This document shows, one piece after another, positions 44,128 through 51,895 of a DNA stretch of 64,000 bases (position 1 is the stretch's first letter; every line of letters begins with the position of its first letter). Made by a program: the position numbers and the translations under genes. The notes beneath the pieces were generated by a model, which was given only the letters and a program-made list of their open reading frames with translations, was not told where the DNA came from and searched no databases. The stretch comes from RFSX01 sp964591455 (lineage in GTDB: Bacteria; Bacteroidota; Bacteroidia; Chitinophagales; Saprospiraceae): the NCBI GenBank assembly GCA_964591455.1, contig CAZQDZ010000020.1, positions 1 through 64,000 on the forward strand, given 5' to 3'.

Positions 44128-44760
44128 ATGTATATAAGTACTTTTGATGTTATGAATGAAGAGATGGCTTCAATATTGGTAAAGGAAGCAGAGGCAATGA
44201 TACCTACGGATTGGGGAAAATTTAGAATGATAGCCTTCAAATCAGATGTCTCTGATTATGATCCGGATTTAGCGATGGTGCATCCAGAGATGGATATTAC
44301 AAAACCAGTAGATGTCCGTATCCATTCAGAATGTATAACAGGAGATTTGTTTCACTCTCAAAGATGTGATTGTGGACCTCAATTACATGCGGCTATGAAG
44401 CACACATCTGAGCAAAAGGGATTAGTAATATATCTCAGACAAGAAGGGAGAGGAATTGGTATTATAAATAAGTTGAAAGCTTATAACAAGCAAGATGAAG
44501 GGTTAGATACCATAGAAGCCAATGAGGTTTTGGGTCTGGCAGTAGATTCAAGAACTTATGAAAAGGTGATCCAAATTCTATTGTCCTTAGGTGTTTTGCA
44601 GATTAGATTACTAACCAACAACCCTGAAAAAATAGCTGCCTTTGATGGTAGCCCAATCAAGTTAATAGAACGAATTCCTTTAGAGATTCCTCCGCACGAC
44701 GGCAATTCTAAATACCTGAGGACCAAGAAACAATCCATGGGACATCTTCTCAAACTTTAG
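44128..44760 (+). CDS. ribA: GTP cyclohydrolase II
   Basis: 210 residues. The zinc site is SECITGDLFHSQRCDCGPQL (three cysteines); the catalytic region GLVIYLRQEGRGIGIINKLK and the C-terminal LLTNNPEKIAAFDG are as in RibA. It opens GTP to 2,5-diamino-6-ribosylamino-pyrimidinone phosphate, the first step of riboflavin synthesis. A stand-alone RibA rather than a RibBA fusion: no DHBP synthase domain precedes it. A TTG at 44116 is in frame; the ATG four codons later is chosen. No FMN riboswitch was recognised upstream. Confidence 0.92.
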   Translation: MYISTFDVMNEEMASILVKEAEAMIPTDWGKFRMIAFKSDVSDYDPDLAMVHPEMDITKPVDVRIHSECITGDLFHSQRCDCGPQLHAAMKHTSEQKGLVIYLRQEGRGIGIINKLKAYNKQDEGLDTIEANEVLGLAVDSRTYEKVIQILLSLGVLQIRLLTNNPEKIAAFDGSPIKLIERIPLEIPPHDGNSKYLRTKKQSMGHLLKL

Positions 44761-44802
44761 CCAAACTAGAATAGTTAGAAGGCATTGCCTTACATTTATC
44801 CT

Positions 44803-45681
44803 ATGTTGTCTATCCTCATACCCATCTACAACTATAATGCATCATCACTGATTCTTGATTTAATAGAACAAGCAAAGGGACTGGAGATTCCAACAGAGAT
44901 TATTTGCTATGATGACAACTCTGAGCCTAATCTTGCACTGGCTAATAAATGGTTAGAAGAAGCAGATGAAGTGAGTTATAAAGTTTTGCCAGTTAATGTT
45001 GGACGTTCTGCTATAAGAAACCAATTGGCTAAAGCGGCAACCTTCCCTTACCTACTTTACCTTGATTGTGATTCAGGTATATTATCAGAAACTTTTCTGA
45101 GCCAATACCTTTCTCACCTACATGAAAATAAGATAATCTGTGGCGGGCGCAACTATAGTTCATCGCCACCCCATGAGTCTAAGTTAAGATTACATTGGTT
45201 ATATGGAACAAACAAGGAGTCTAGGCCTATTCAAACAAGACAGGCACATCCTTTCAGATACTTCCACACTAATAATTTTATAATTCCGAAGTGTGCATTC
45301 GAAAAAATTTCTTTCGATGAGACGATTCAGTCGTATGGATATGAAGATTTATTGTTTGCTGAAATAGCTAACGGTATAGGTCTGTCTGTAATGCATATAG
45401 ATAATCCAGTAATGCATATGGAATTACAGCATGCAGATAATTTTTTGTCTAAAACAGCTATTGCTGTTAGTAATTTAATCCAACTAAATAAGCAAGGATA
45501 TAATCTGAATTCTAAATTGGAGAACACCGCACGTTGGATTAAACGCCTAGGTCTAAGTGGCTTATATAAATGGTATTACAGACAAAACGCCAAAGCCATT
45601 GAATCCAATTTGAAATCAGAGAATCCTTCTCTGACCAAACTTGATTTTTTCAAGCTCTACAAGTATCTAGAAAACCAATAA
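44803..45681 (+). CDS. family 2 glycosyltransferase
   Basis: 292 residues, GT-A fold. MLSILIPIYNYNASSLILD opens the nucleotide-binding domain, ICYDDNSEP holds the first acidic pair and LLYLDCDSGIL is the DxD-like metal site. QSYGYEDLLFAEIANGI corresponds to the conserved ED motif. It transfers sugar to an unknown acceptor, probably in envelope glycan synthesis. The TTG six codons earlier is ignored in favour of the ATG. Downstream of ribA by 42 bp and convergent with ilvE. Confidence 0.85.
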   Translation: MLSILIPIYNYNASSLILDLIEQAKGLEIPTEIICYDDNSEPNLALANKWLEEADEVSYKVLPVNVGRSAIRNQLAKAATFPYLLYLDCDSGILSETFLSQYLSHLHENKIICGGRNYSSSPPHESKLRLHWLYGTNKESRPIQTRQAHPFRYFHTNNFIIPKCAFEKISFDETIQSYGYEDLLFAEIANGIGLSVMHIDNPVMHMELQHADNFLSKTAIAVSNLIQLNKQGYNLNSKLENTARWIKRLGLSGLYKWYYRQNAKAIESNLKSENPSLTKLDFFKLYKYLENQ

Positions 45682-45694
45682 AACGTCAAGAAGT

Positions 45695-46756
45695 CTATTT
45701 CACCTTCACAGTCCATTTTTGTGTGTCCTCATATCTGCCGCTTCTGATTCCATTGATACGATCCTTTAGCATAGGAGATACTTTGTATGTAGATAAGTCA
45801 AAGTGATGCTTAGATCCTTCATACCCTATCGTCTCAACGTTAGCTACTACTGCTGCCGTCCCACTTCCGAAAACTTCTGTCAGGCTTCCGTCTTGTGCCC
45901 CGGAAAGCACTTCATCTATAGATATCTTTCTCGCTTCAACCTCATAACCCTCAGCTTTCAATATTTCTATCAAGGTGCTTCTTGTTATACCTTTTAGAAT
46001 AGCACCATCAGTACTAGGAGTCACCACTTTATTACCAAAGATGAAGAAAATATTCATCGTACCTACCTCCTGTATATACTTGAATTCTTTAGCGTCTAAC
46101 CACATAATCTGATCATACCCCTCTTCCTTGGCTTTCTTAGTAGGGAGTAATGATCCAGCGTAGTTACCCGCTGCTTTGGCTTCGCCAGTACCACCTATAG
46201 CGGCTCTTATAAATTCAGTGTCCGCTTTCAATTTAAGCGGCTTGCTGTAGTAAGGACCTACTGGACAGCAGAATATTGTAAATCTATATGTTTGAGAAAT
46301 TTGAACCCCTATGAATTCATCCATGGCTATCATGTATGGCCGTATATATAAGGCACTACCCTCCTTATTAGGAATCCAGTCTTTTTCTAACTTAACTAAT
46401 TCATATAGGCCTTCCATAAATGCGTCCTTGGGAAAAGCTGGCATAGCCATTCTTTCGGCAGATAAATTTATCCGATCACTGTGCAATTCAGGTCTGAAAA
46501 GCATTGGCGTACCATCAATGTGTTTGGTAGCTTTCATGCCTTCGAAAATAGCTTGACCATAATGCCATGCGATATTAGCTGGATGTATGCTAAAGTTGGC
46601 GAATGGCTCTATTCGCATATCATGCCATTTTCCATCCTTATAATCTGAGATAAATATGTGGTCTGTAAAGACCTTACCAAATGAGAGATTGTCAAAGTCT
46701 ACAGAATTGATTTTTGATTCTGCAACCTTCTTCATTTTTAATGACGTTGTCAGCAT
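45695..46756 (-). CDS. ilvE: branched-chain amino-acid aminotransferase
   Basis: 353 residues, fold type IV PLP enzyme. FANFSIHPANIAWHYGQAIF and EGMKATKHIDG form the N-domain; the catalytic lysine lies in GNYAGSLLPTKKAKEEGYDQ; EVGTMNIFFIFG and AVVANVETIGYEG complete the signature of the eukaryotic-like/long IlvE class. It interconverts Leu/Ile/Val and their 2-oxoacids, feeding the branched-chain dehydrogenase and leucine operon at 4-13 kb. Both the ATG at 46756 and a second ATG seven codons in are possible starts. Confidence 0.94.
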   Translation of the reverse strand: MLTTSLKMKKVAESKINSVDFDNLSFGKVFTDHIFISDYKDGKWHDMRIEPFANFSIHPANIAWHYGQAIFEGMKATKHIDGTPMLFRPELHSDRINLSAERMAMPAFPKDAFMEGLYELVKLEKDWIPNKEGSALYIRPYMIAMDEFIGVQISQTYRFTIFCCPVGPYYSKPLKLKADTEFIRAAIGGTGEAKAAGNYAGSLLPTKKAKEEGYDQIMWLDAKEFKYIQEVGTMNIFFIFGNKVVTPSTDGAILKGITRSTLIEILKAEGYEVEARKISIDEVLSGAQDGSLTEVFGSGTAAVVANVETIGYEGSKHHFDLSTYKVSPMLKDRINGIRSGRYEDTQKWTVKVK

Positions 46757-46944
46757 GCTTTTGAGTTTGACTTAACAGTTCAGTGGCTTGGTACCACAAT
46801 TACTGAAGATAAAACAACAGGAAAATACCTATGTTTAAAATCACAACAAAAGTACATGATATTTATAATATTCTTTCTTTAGTTGTAATTTAGATATTAA
46901 TAAAAATTATATTTCGAAATCGCTAATTATAAGTTCTATTTATT

Positions 46945-47373
46945 TTGGAAACACCCAATTTTGATATAGATCTATTTAATATCCCAAAGGACAATTTGGG
47001 CTTTGAATCAGAGAGAAGTCTTTCAGAATACATCATAATTCTATATAAGGATGATTATGACATGCATCAGGACTTAGTGCAGAAGATATTTTCTGCTGTG
47101 AATTTGGATTTGAATAAGTATTCTGGCTTGGTTATTTTAGAAAGAGGGGAGGAGATAAATGTTTCCAGGCACACCTCTAATAATACTAAGTTTGTAATTG
47201 CTTTCGGTATAGCGCCTATCAAGTTGGGACTTAATGGACGCTTCACTGGATATACTATTTATCCTACTGAATCTTTTTCGCTTTTACTTTCCCATTCCTT
47301 AGCACAACTCTCAGAGAACAAAGAGAAAAAGAAGGCCTTGTGGGGTAGTCTACGGCAAGCATTTGGCACTTAA
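46945..47373 (+). CDS. hypothetical protein, small cytosolic, upstream of rdgB
   Basis: 142 residues, no signal peptide or membrane segment. I recognise no domain; the sequence has acidic helices (LSEYIIILYKDDYDMHQDLV) and a beta-strand block (TKFVIAFGIAPIKLGLNGRF). It starts at TTG (METPNFDIDLF), the only start consistent with the open frame. Its stop lies 10 bp before the rdgB ATG, so they are probably co-transcribed. Size and position are compatible with a small replication or nucleotide-pool protein, but that is speculative. Confidence 0.65.
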   Translation: METPNFDIDLFNIPKDNLGFESERSLSEYIIILYKDDYDMHQDLVQKIFSAVNLDLNKYSGLVILERGEEINVSRHTSNNTKFVIAFGIAPIKLGLNGRFTGYTIYPTESFSLLLSHSLAQLSENKEKKKALWGSLRQAFGT

Positions 47374-47383
47374 TAATTGTGAT

Positions 47384-47977
47384 ATGACGATACAGCCATC
47401 ACTCATATTCGCTACGCATAATGCGCATAAGCTGGAAGAAGTATCCACCATATTATCTTATACTGGGACCAATTTGTTAGGTCTTGGGGATATAAATTAT
47501 AATGAGGAGATAGAAGAAACAGGTGGTACCCTTAGAGCCAATGCAAGTATCAAATCTCAGACGATACATAAGGCTACAGGCCAATCGGTATTTTCGGATG
47601 ATTCTGGATTAGAAGTGATGTCCCTGGGAATGGATCCTGGTGTACACACCGCTCGCTATGCAGGCGCTGCTAGGGATAATCAGGCAAATATGGAAAAACT
47701 GCTTTCTGAGTTGTCATCGCATTCAGATAGGACAGCAAGATTCAGAACGGTGGTTTCATTGATATGGCATGGAGAGGAGTATTTCTTTGAAGGTATAGTC
47801 AATGGTCGCATAGCTCATCAGCAAGCAGGTGAGAAGGGCTTTGGTTATGATCCCATCTTTATTCCTTATGGCTATGATCGGAGCTTTGCACAACTTCCAA
47901 GTGAAGTGAAGAATGGCATGAGTCACAGATATCGAGCTATATGCCAAATGCAAAGATTTTTACTTGCTAATCTGTAA
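47384..47977 (+). CDS. rdgB: XTP/dITP diphosphatase (RdgB/HAM1)
   Basis: About 197 residues. Family landmarks: LIFATHNAHKLEEVSTIL, VFSDDSGLEVMSLGMDPGVH, TARYAGAARDNQANMEKLL, GYDPIFIPYGYDRSFAQL and SHRYRAICQM. It removes non-canonical purine nucleotides (dITP, XTP) by hydrolysis to monophosphates. The ATG at 47384 fits the usual start; an in-frame TTG at 47363 would overlap the previous gene. Ends before a hairpin at 48011. Confidence 0.94.
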   Translation: MTIQPSLIFATHNAHKLEEVSTILSYTGTNLLGLGDINYNEEIEETGGTLRANASIKSQTIHKATGQSVFSDDSGLEVMSLGMDPGVHTARYAGAARDNQANMEKLLSELSSHSDRTARFRTVVSLIWHGEEYFFEGIVNGRIAHQQAGEKGFGYDPIFIPYGYDRSFAQLPSEVKNGMSHRYRAICQMQRFLLANL

Positions 47978-48010
47978 TCTTAAGACACGAGTAGGGTAGG
48001 AAATATAAAA

Positions 48011-48038
48011 CAGGCAATCCGTGGTCGAGAATTGCCTG
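48011..48038 (-). terminator. hairpin after the minus-strand secreted protein gene
   Basis: CAGGCAAT and ATTGCCTG form an 8-bp stem around 12 bases. On the minus strand it is followed by a TTTTAT run, so it most likely terminates the gene at 48116. Confidence 0.55.
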
Positions 48039-48115
48039 ATTGGTCTAAAGTAATTTTATGAGAAACTAAACTCGCTTAACTTTTTATAGTCACCTTAAGC
48101 AAGATTATCTTTTAT

Positions 48116-48505
48116 TTAATAGACGGTCAATTTGGAAGAGTACATTTTCCTGTCTCCTTCTATATCGAAGACAAATTTGTAGTCGCCAGACTCAAACAAG
48201 CTTTTACCTATACTCACTCTATCAGATCCGATAGGAAGAAGATATATCATATCTCCTAGTCCACTGTAGATTCTAATCTGGTTTGTCTGTTCACGAGTCA
48301 AGAATTGTATTTCTTCTAATGACTCTTCATATTCTGCTTTGAGAAAGAATTTGAAATCTTCATCACTATCTACATTAATCTTTAGAGTGGAGGTGTCTAC
48401 TATAGTAAAATTCTCTCCTAGTTCAGAACCTGTTGGTACTGTGTAAGAAAATCCAGCTAACAACAAAGTAATGCACACTGCCCATATACTTATTGTTTTT
48501 CCCAT
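48116..48505 (-). CDS. small secreted protein, unknown function
   Basis: 129 residues. Signal peptide (hydrophobic stretch WAVCITLLLAGFSYTV) and a beta-rich mature domain with TSTLKINVDSDEDFKFFLKA, LTREQTNQIRIYSGLGDMIY and FVFDIEGDRKMYSSKLTVY. The last strand resembles the end of small Ig/beta-sandwich sorting-like domains, but no T9SS motif is clear. Single gene; no partner. Confidence 0.65.
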   Translation of the reverse strand: MGKTISIWAVCITLLLAGFSYTVPTGSELGENFTIVDTSTLKINVDSDEDFKFFLKAEYEESLEEIQFLTREQTNQIRIYSGLGDMIYLLPIGSDRVSIGKSLFESGDYKFVFDIEGDRKMYSSKLTVY

Positions 48506-48690
48506 TTTAAACGATTTTTCTTAATAATTACATATTACAGTTTTCGTTAATGCAAATATTAAGCCATGAAAGGTATAAATCAAAGAAAGTTGTAATGTTT
48601 ATAAGGATAAAAATATATAAGTGACTGATATAGAGGATATTATCCATTAATATAATGGCAAAGTTGTTTTATATAGGTGTGCATAAGAAA

Positions 48691-48718
48691 AGGTGCTGAT
48701 AATACATTATCAGCACCT
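48691..48718 (-). terminator. intrinsic terminator of the DUF1573 gene
   Basis: AGGTGCTGATAAT pairs with ATTATCAGCACCT with a 2-base loop (or 12 bp with 4), followed on the minus strand by a TTTTC run. Located 45 bp after the DUF1573 stop. Confidence 0.85.
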
Positions 48719-48762
48719 TCATTACTTTAGACGTATCTAAAGCGCTTTTCTAACAGCCAATC

Positions 48763-49293
48763 TTATTCGCTTGATTCAGCTGTTTCTTTCTTATCTACTT
48801 TACCCTTAATAGTTACATAGCTATTAACAGGGTCAGTGTTTGCAGTAATAGTTACTCTCTTAGATTGTACTTGACCACCGACTTTACCTTTGTTCTTAGT
48901 ATCGAACTGAACTTTAATTTCAGAAGACTCACCTGGTGCAATTGGCTCTCTAGGCCAAGATGGTACTGTACATCCACAAGTCGCTTTAGCGTTAGAAATG
49001 ATAAGTGGCTCATCACCTGTGTTTTTGAATTTGTATACGTGAGTTACTTTCTCTCCTTCCATCACCGTACCAAAATCAAACTCTGTCTCTTCGAACTCTA
49101 CTGTAGTCACCGGACCTACTGGTACATCTGGCTCTGCAGCCGCAGGGTTAGCAATTGGCGTAATTTCATTTTTTGCAGGCGCAGAATTTGGAACTGGCGC
49201 AGATGGTGCAACTTCAGCTGTAGAGCCTGACTCTGATTTACATCCTACCATAACTACTAGGGCGAATGCAAGGAAAACCAAGATTTTATTCAT
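48763..49293 (-). CDS. DUF1573-domain lipoprotein
   Basis: 176 residues. Lipobox VGCK near residue 18, a Pro/Ala-rich linker (residues 25-58), then one DUF1573 Ig-like domain: VEFEETEFDFGTVMEGEKVT, YKFKNTGDEPLIISNAKATC, CTVPSWPREPIAPGESSEIK and VQFDTKNKGKVGGQ. DUF1573 proteins are common envelope lipoproteins of Bacteroidota with unknown role, possibly in adhesion or sorting. A promoter-like TATATTTG lies upstream near 49329-49336 on the minus strand. Confidence 0.9.
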   Translation of the reverse strand: MNKILVFLAFALVVMVGCKSESGSTAEVAPSAPVPNSAPAKNEITPIANPAAAEPDVPVGPVTTVEFEETEFDFGTVMEGEKVTHVYKFKNTGDEPLIISNAKATCGCTVPSWPREPIAPGESSEIKVQFDTKNKGKVGGQVQSKRVTITANTDPVNSYVTIKGKVDKKETAESSE

Positions 49294-49429
49294 TTTACTA
49301 GATAATTTTTTTGATTAAAATTTCACCACAAATATATTCCATATTATGAGTTGTGTAAAGGCTTGATTATAAAGACTTAAGTCATTAACAAGCGATTAAC
49401 AAACAAATTGAGGGCTATTTGTATTTATT

Positions 49430-51082
49430 TCATCCTCTTTTCTCATGTTGTTCTGTCATCCACTCTTGAAACTCCTCTATATCCATTGTATTAAGGCACT
49501 GATGATTAAGTAAATTACCTTTTCTAGCAGAAGCAACGCCATAACTCATATCAGATATACCTTTTATGCTATGCGCATCAGGATTAATGGATATGAGGAC
49601 ACCTTTGTCCGTAGCTTGACGAATCCATCGCCAATCCATGTCCAACCTGTTCGGATTTGCATTCAGCTCTATCGCTACATTATTGGCGGCACAGGCATTT
49701 ATGATCTTTTCATAGTCTACAGGGTATCCTTCTCGGCTGAGAAGTAATCTCCCTGTAGGATGGCCAAGTATGGACGTATATGGATTTTCAATGGCAGTGA
49801 TTAAGCGCTTGGTGGCTTTGGCTTCACCCATCTTAAGATTAGAATGAATGGATGCGACTACAATATCGAGATAACCCAATATTTCGTCTGAGTAATCGAG
49901 GCTGCCATCGGATAATATATCAGACTCTATCCCAGAGAAAAATGAAATCTCATCATATTCCTGGTCCAAATCTCTGATGGCATCCAATTGCTGTAATAAC
50001 CTTTCTTCTTGAAGGCCATTGGCATAGAAGGCACTTTTGCTATGGTCTGTCATTACCAGATATTCGTAGCCTTTCTCCGCACAGGCCTCTAGCATTTCTT
50101 CTAATGTATTGACGCCATCGCTATAAGTACTATGATTATGTATGCACCCTCTTATTTGCTCCTCCGATATGATGTCTTCGTGTATGCCATACGCAGACAA
50201 GTTTGGAATATTTTCCTTTTCTCTAAATTCTGGGATGTAGTAGGGAAGGTTGTTATCAGTGAACACGGACATCTTATCAGCATAGATACCTTGCTTTGGC
50301 TGGGGTTTAAGAGCCTGCCAAAAGGCTTCGTCTGAGCTTAATCTCTCAACCTCGAAGGTATATTCATCGGTGGCACAATGGTGGATGTTTAAGGGCAAAG
50401 CATGCAAAAACCAGTTAGTATCTGTCAGGATGGTGGATTCTTCCTTTTCTAAAAATTGATTGAAAGCCATTTTATCCGCGGTGGTCAGTATGTCTATTTG
50501 GCCAATGATATTAGATTTTCTAGCCACTTCTCCTACATAGACAACTTGTATCTCTCCTAAGGCCTCTTTTACTTTTTTGAGAAACTCATTGACCAGAATA
50601 AGGGCATTAGCATAGTGTAACTTACCGCGAGAATCTACATGATAGTTAAGTTGGTTTTTTAAGTTCTCTTGAGTCTTGGCACCAAAACCCTTCACATCAA
50701 CCAATCGATTTTCATTAATCGCGTATAATAATTCTCCGATAGATTCAATACTCAGAGTTTCCCAGATGACTTTTACCTTTTTGGGACCCAATCCTTTTAT
50801 AGTCAGGATCTCTTGTATGCCTATAGGTGTCTTGTCTTTGTACTGCTCCATCGTCTGTATTTCGCCAGTATCTAGGAGTTCACGTATCTTGATAGATATG
50901 GTTTTACCTATGCCTGCAATATTATTGATGGCATAGGTTTCCATGTCCGTGATAGGTTGTGGCCACTTTCTGATTGCGAGATAGGCATTGGTGTATGCTC
51001 TGGTCTTAAATGAGTTTTCACCATGTAATTCCATTAGTTTGCCTAGGAAATTGATCTGTTTTGCTATTTCTTTATTTGTCAA
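49430..51082 (-). CDS. PolX-like protein: degraded polymerase domain plus PHP domain
   Basis: About 550 residues. An N-terminal HhH/8-kDa-like domain (FLGKLMELHGENSFKTRAYT, GIGKTISIKIRELLDTGEIQ, IKGLGPKKVKVIWETLSIES), a nucleotidyltransferase region, then a C-terminal PHP phosphoesterase with HNHSTYSDGVNTLEEM, VMTDHSKSAFYANG, ILGHPTGR, NANPNRLDMDW and INPDAHSIKGISD. The polymerase site is abnormal: the family GDID is GQID, the G-S-x-R-R motif is GEVARK, and the palm VDLRV and GSKEHN motifs are missing. The PHP metal ligands look intact. Likely a DNA 3'-end-processing phosphoesterase/exonuclease, not a polymerase. Start TTG at 51082 (LTNKEIAKQ) fits homologues; an in-frame TTG at 51133 would add 17 residues. 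Confidence 0.85.
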   Translation of the reverse strand: MTNKEIAKQINFLGKLMELHGENSFKTRAYTNAYLAIRKWPQPITDMETYAINNIAGIGKTISIKIRELLDTGEIQTMEQYKDKTPIGIQEILTIKGLGPKKVKVIWETLSIESIGELLYAINENRLVDVKGFGAKTQENLKNQLNYHVDSRGKLHYANALILVNEFLKKVKEALGEIQVVYVGEVARKSNIIGQIDILTTADKMAFNQFLEKEESTILTDTNWFLHALPLNIHHCATDEYTFEVERLSSDEAFWQALKPQPKQGIYADKMSVFTDNNLPYYIPEFREKENIPNLSAYGIHEDIISEEQIRGCIHNHSTYSDGVNTLEEMLEACAEKGYEYLVMTDHSKSAFYANGLQEERLLQQLDAIRDLDQEYDEISFFSGIESDILSDGSLDYSDEILGYLDIVVASIHSNLKMGEAKATKRLITAIENPYTSILGHPTGRLLLSREGYPVDYEKIINACAANNVAIELNANPNRLDMDWRWIRQATDKGVLISINPDAHSIKGISDMSYGVASARKGNLLNHQCLNTMDIEEFQEWMTEQHEKRG

Positions 51083-51178
51083 TACGCTACTTTTTTTCAC
51101 AAATCTGTGTAAAAACCTTAATTTTTTATACAAACATCAGATACATTCATTTATTTTCGCATTATAAAAAATCGTAAT

Positions 51179-51763
51179 ATGAAATCTACAATTTTTGTTT
51201 TTGCACTAGTGATGTTTTTCGCTTGTGGTAATTCTGGCACTTCAGGTGGACCTTTGGCAAATCTTGATGGGTTCGAAAAAATTGATGCAGGTAATGGTAC
51301 CAAGCAAGTCATGAAAAAAGATGGAGAGGGCAATCTACTTGAAGCAGGATTCACCCAGAATGGCAGTAAGACGGGTGCATGGTTAACCTACTTTACAGGC
51401 AAAGATGCTGGTAGAATGAAGACAATGGCTTCATACACTAGTGGTATTTTAAATGGACCTTATTTCGAATTTAATAACAGAGGTCAGATTGAATCAGAGA
51501 GTAATTACGTGGATAATAAGTATCACGGTAAAGTGATATCCTACAAATTTGGAAGACCGCTTATTGTAAAAACCTACTCCAGAGGGGAGCTGAATGGCTT
51601 GTCTACAGATTATTACTCTGATGGTGTTGTTCAGAAAGAAACCAACTTCAAAAACGGTAAGCAAGATGGAAGTATGAAGTGGTACAATGAAGATGGCAAG
51701 ATGACGATGCAATATGAGTACGAGAACGGCAAGAAAATAAGTGGCGGGATTATAAACGAGTAA
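51179..51763 (+). CDS. YwqK/MORN-repeat lipoprotein
   Basis: 194 residues. Lipobox FFAC (near residue 16) followed by GNSG; then five or so MORN-like repeats, e.g. GAWLTYFTGKDAGRMKTMAS, GILNGPYFEFNNRGQIESES, GELNGLSTDYYSDGVVQKET and GSMKWYNEDGKMTMQYEY. Bacteroidota contain many such YwqK-like proteins labelled toxin-antitoxin antitoxin, but the activity is unproven. No toxin partner lies next door. The stop codon overlaps a 31-base sequence repeated after the FG-GAP gene, followed by a terminator. Confidence 0.8.
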   Translation: MKSTIFVFALVMFFACGNSGTSGGPLANLDGFEKIDAGNGTKQVMKKDGEGNLLEAGFTQNGSKTGAWLTYFTGKDAGRMKTMASYTSGILNGPYFEFNNRGQIESESNYVDNKYHGKVISYKFGRPLIVKTYSRGELNGLSTDYYSDGVVQKETNFKNGKQDGSMKWYNEDGKMTMQYEYENGKKISGGIINE

Positions 51764-51790
51764 TCACCAAAGCTTTAATATTAAGATATA
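51760..51790 (+). repeat. 31-base direct repeat preceding a terminator, copy 1
   Basis: A 31-base sequence beginning GTAATCACCAAAGCTTTAAT is identical at 53948-53978. Here it starts at the last base before the YwqK-like stop codon and is followed 6 bases later by a terminator stem. Confidence 0.8.
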
Positions 51791-51796
51791 TATAAT

Positions 51797-51826
51797 GGCT
51801 GGCTTCTAACGAGGTCAGCCTTTTTT
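51797..51826 (+). terminator. intrinsic terminator of the YwqK-like gene
   Basis: GGCTGGC pairs with GTCAGCC (one G-U) over a 10-base loop, followed by six T. Confidence 0.8.
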
Positions 51827-51895
51827 GCTGTTTACCCTTTATTTGGTCTTGATAAATTAGTATTTTCAGATTTTACTAGTACAAATTCCTTGCTC

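Noticed and set aside
51179..51763. Antitoxin of a toxin-antitoxin pair
   Set aside because: The YwqK label is only a family name; the protein is a lipoprotein with MORN repeats and has no toxin gene beside it.
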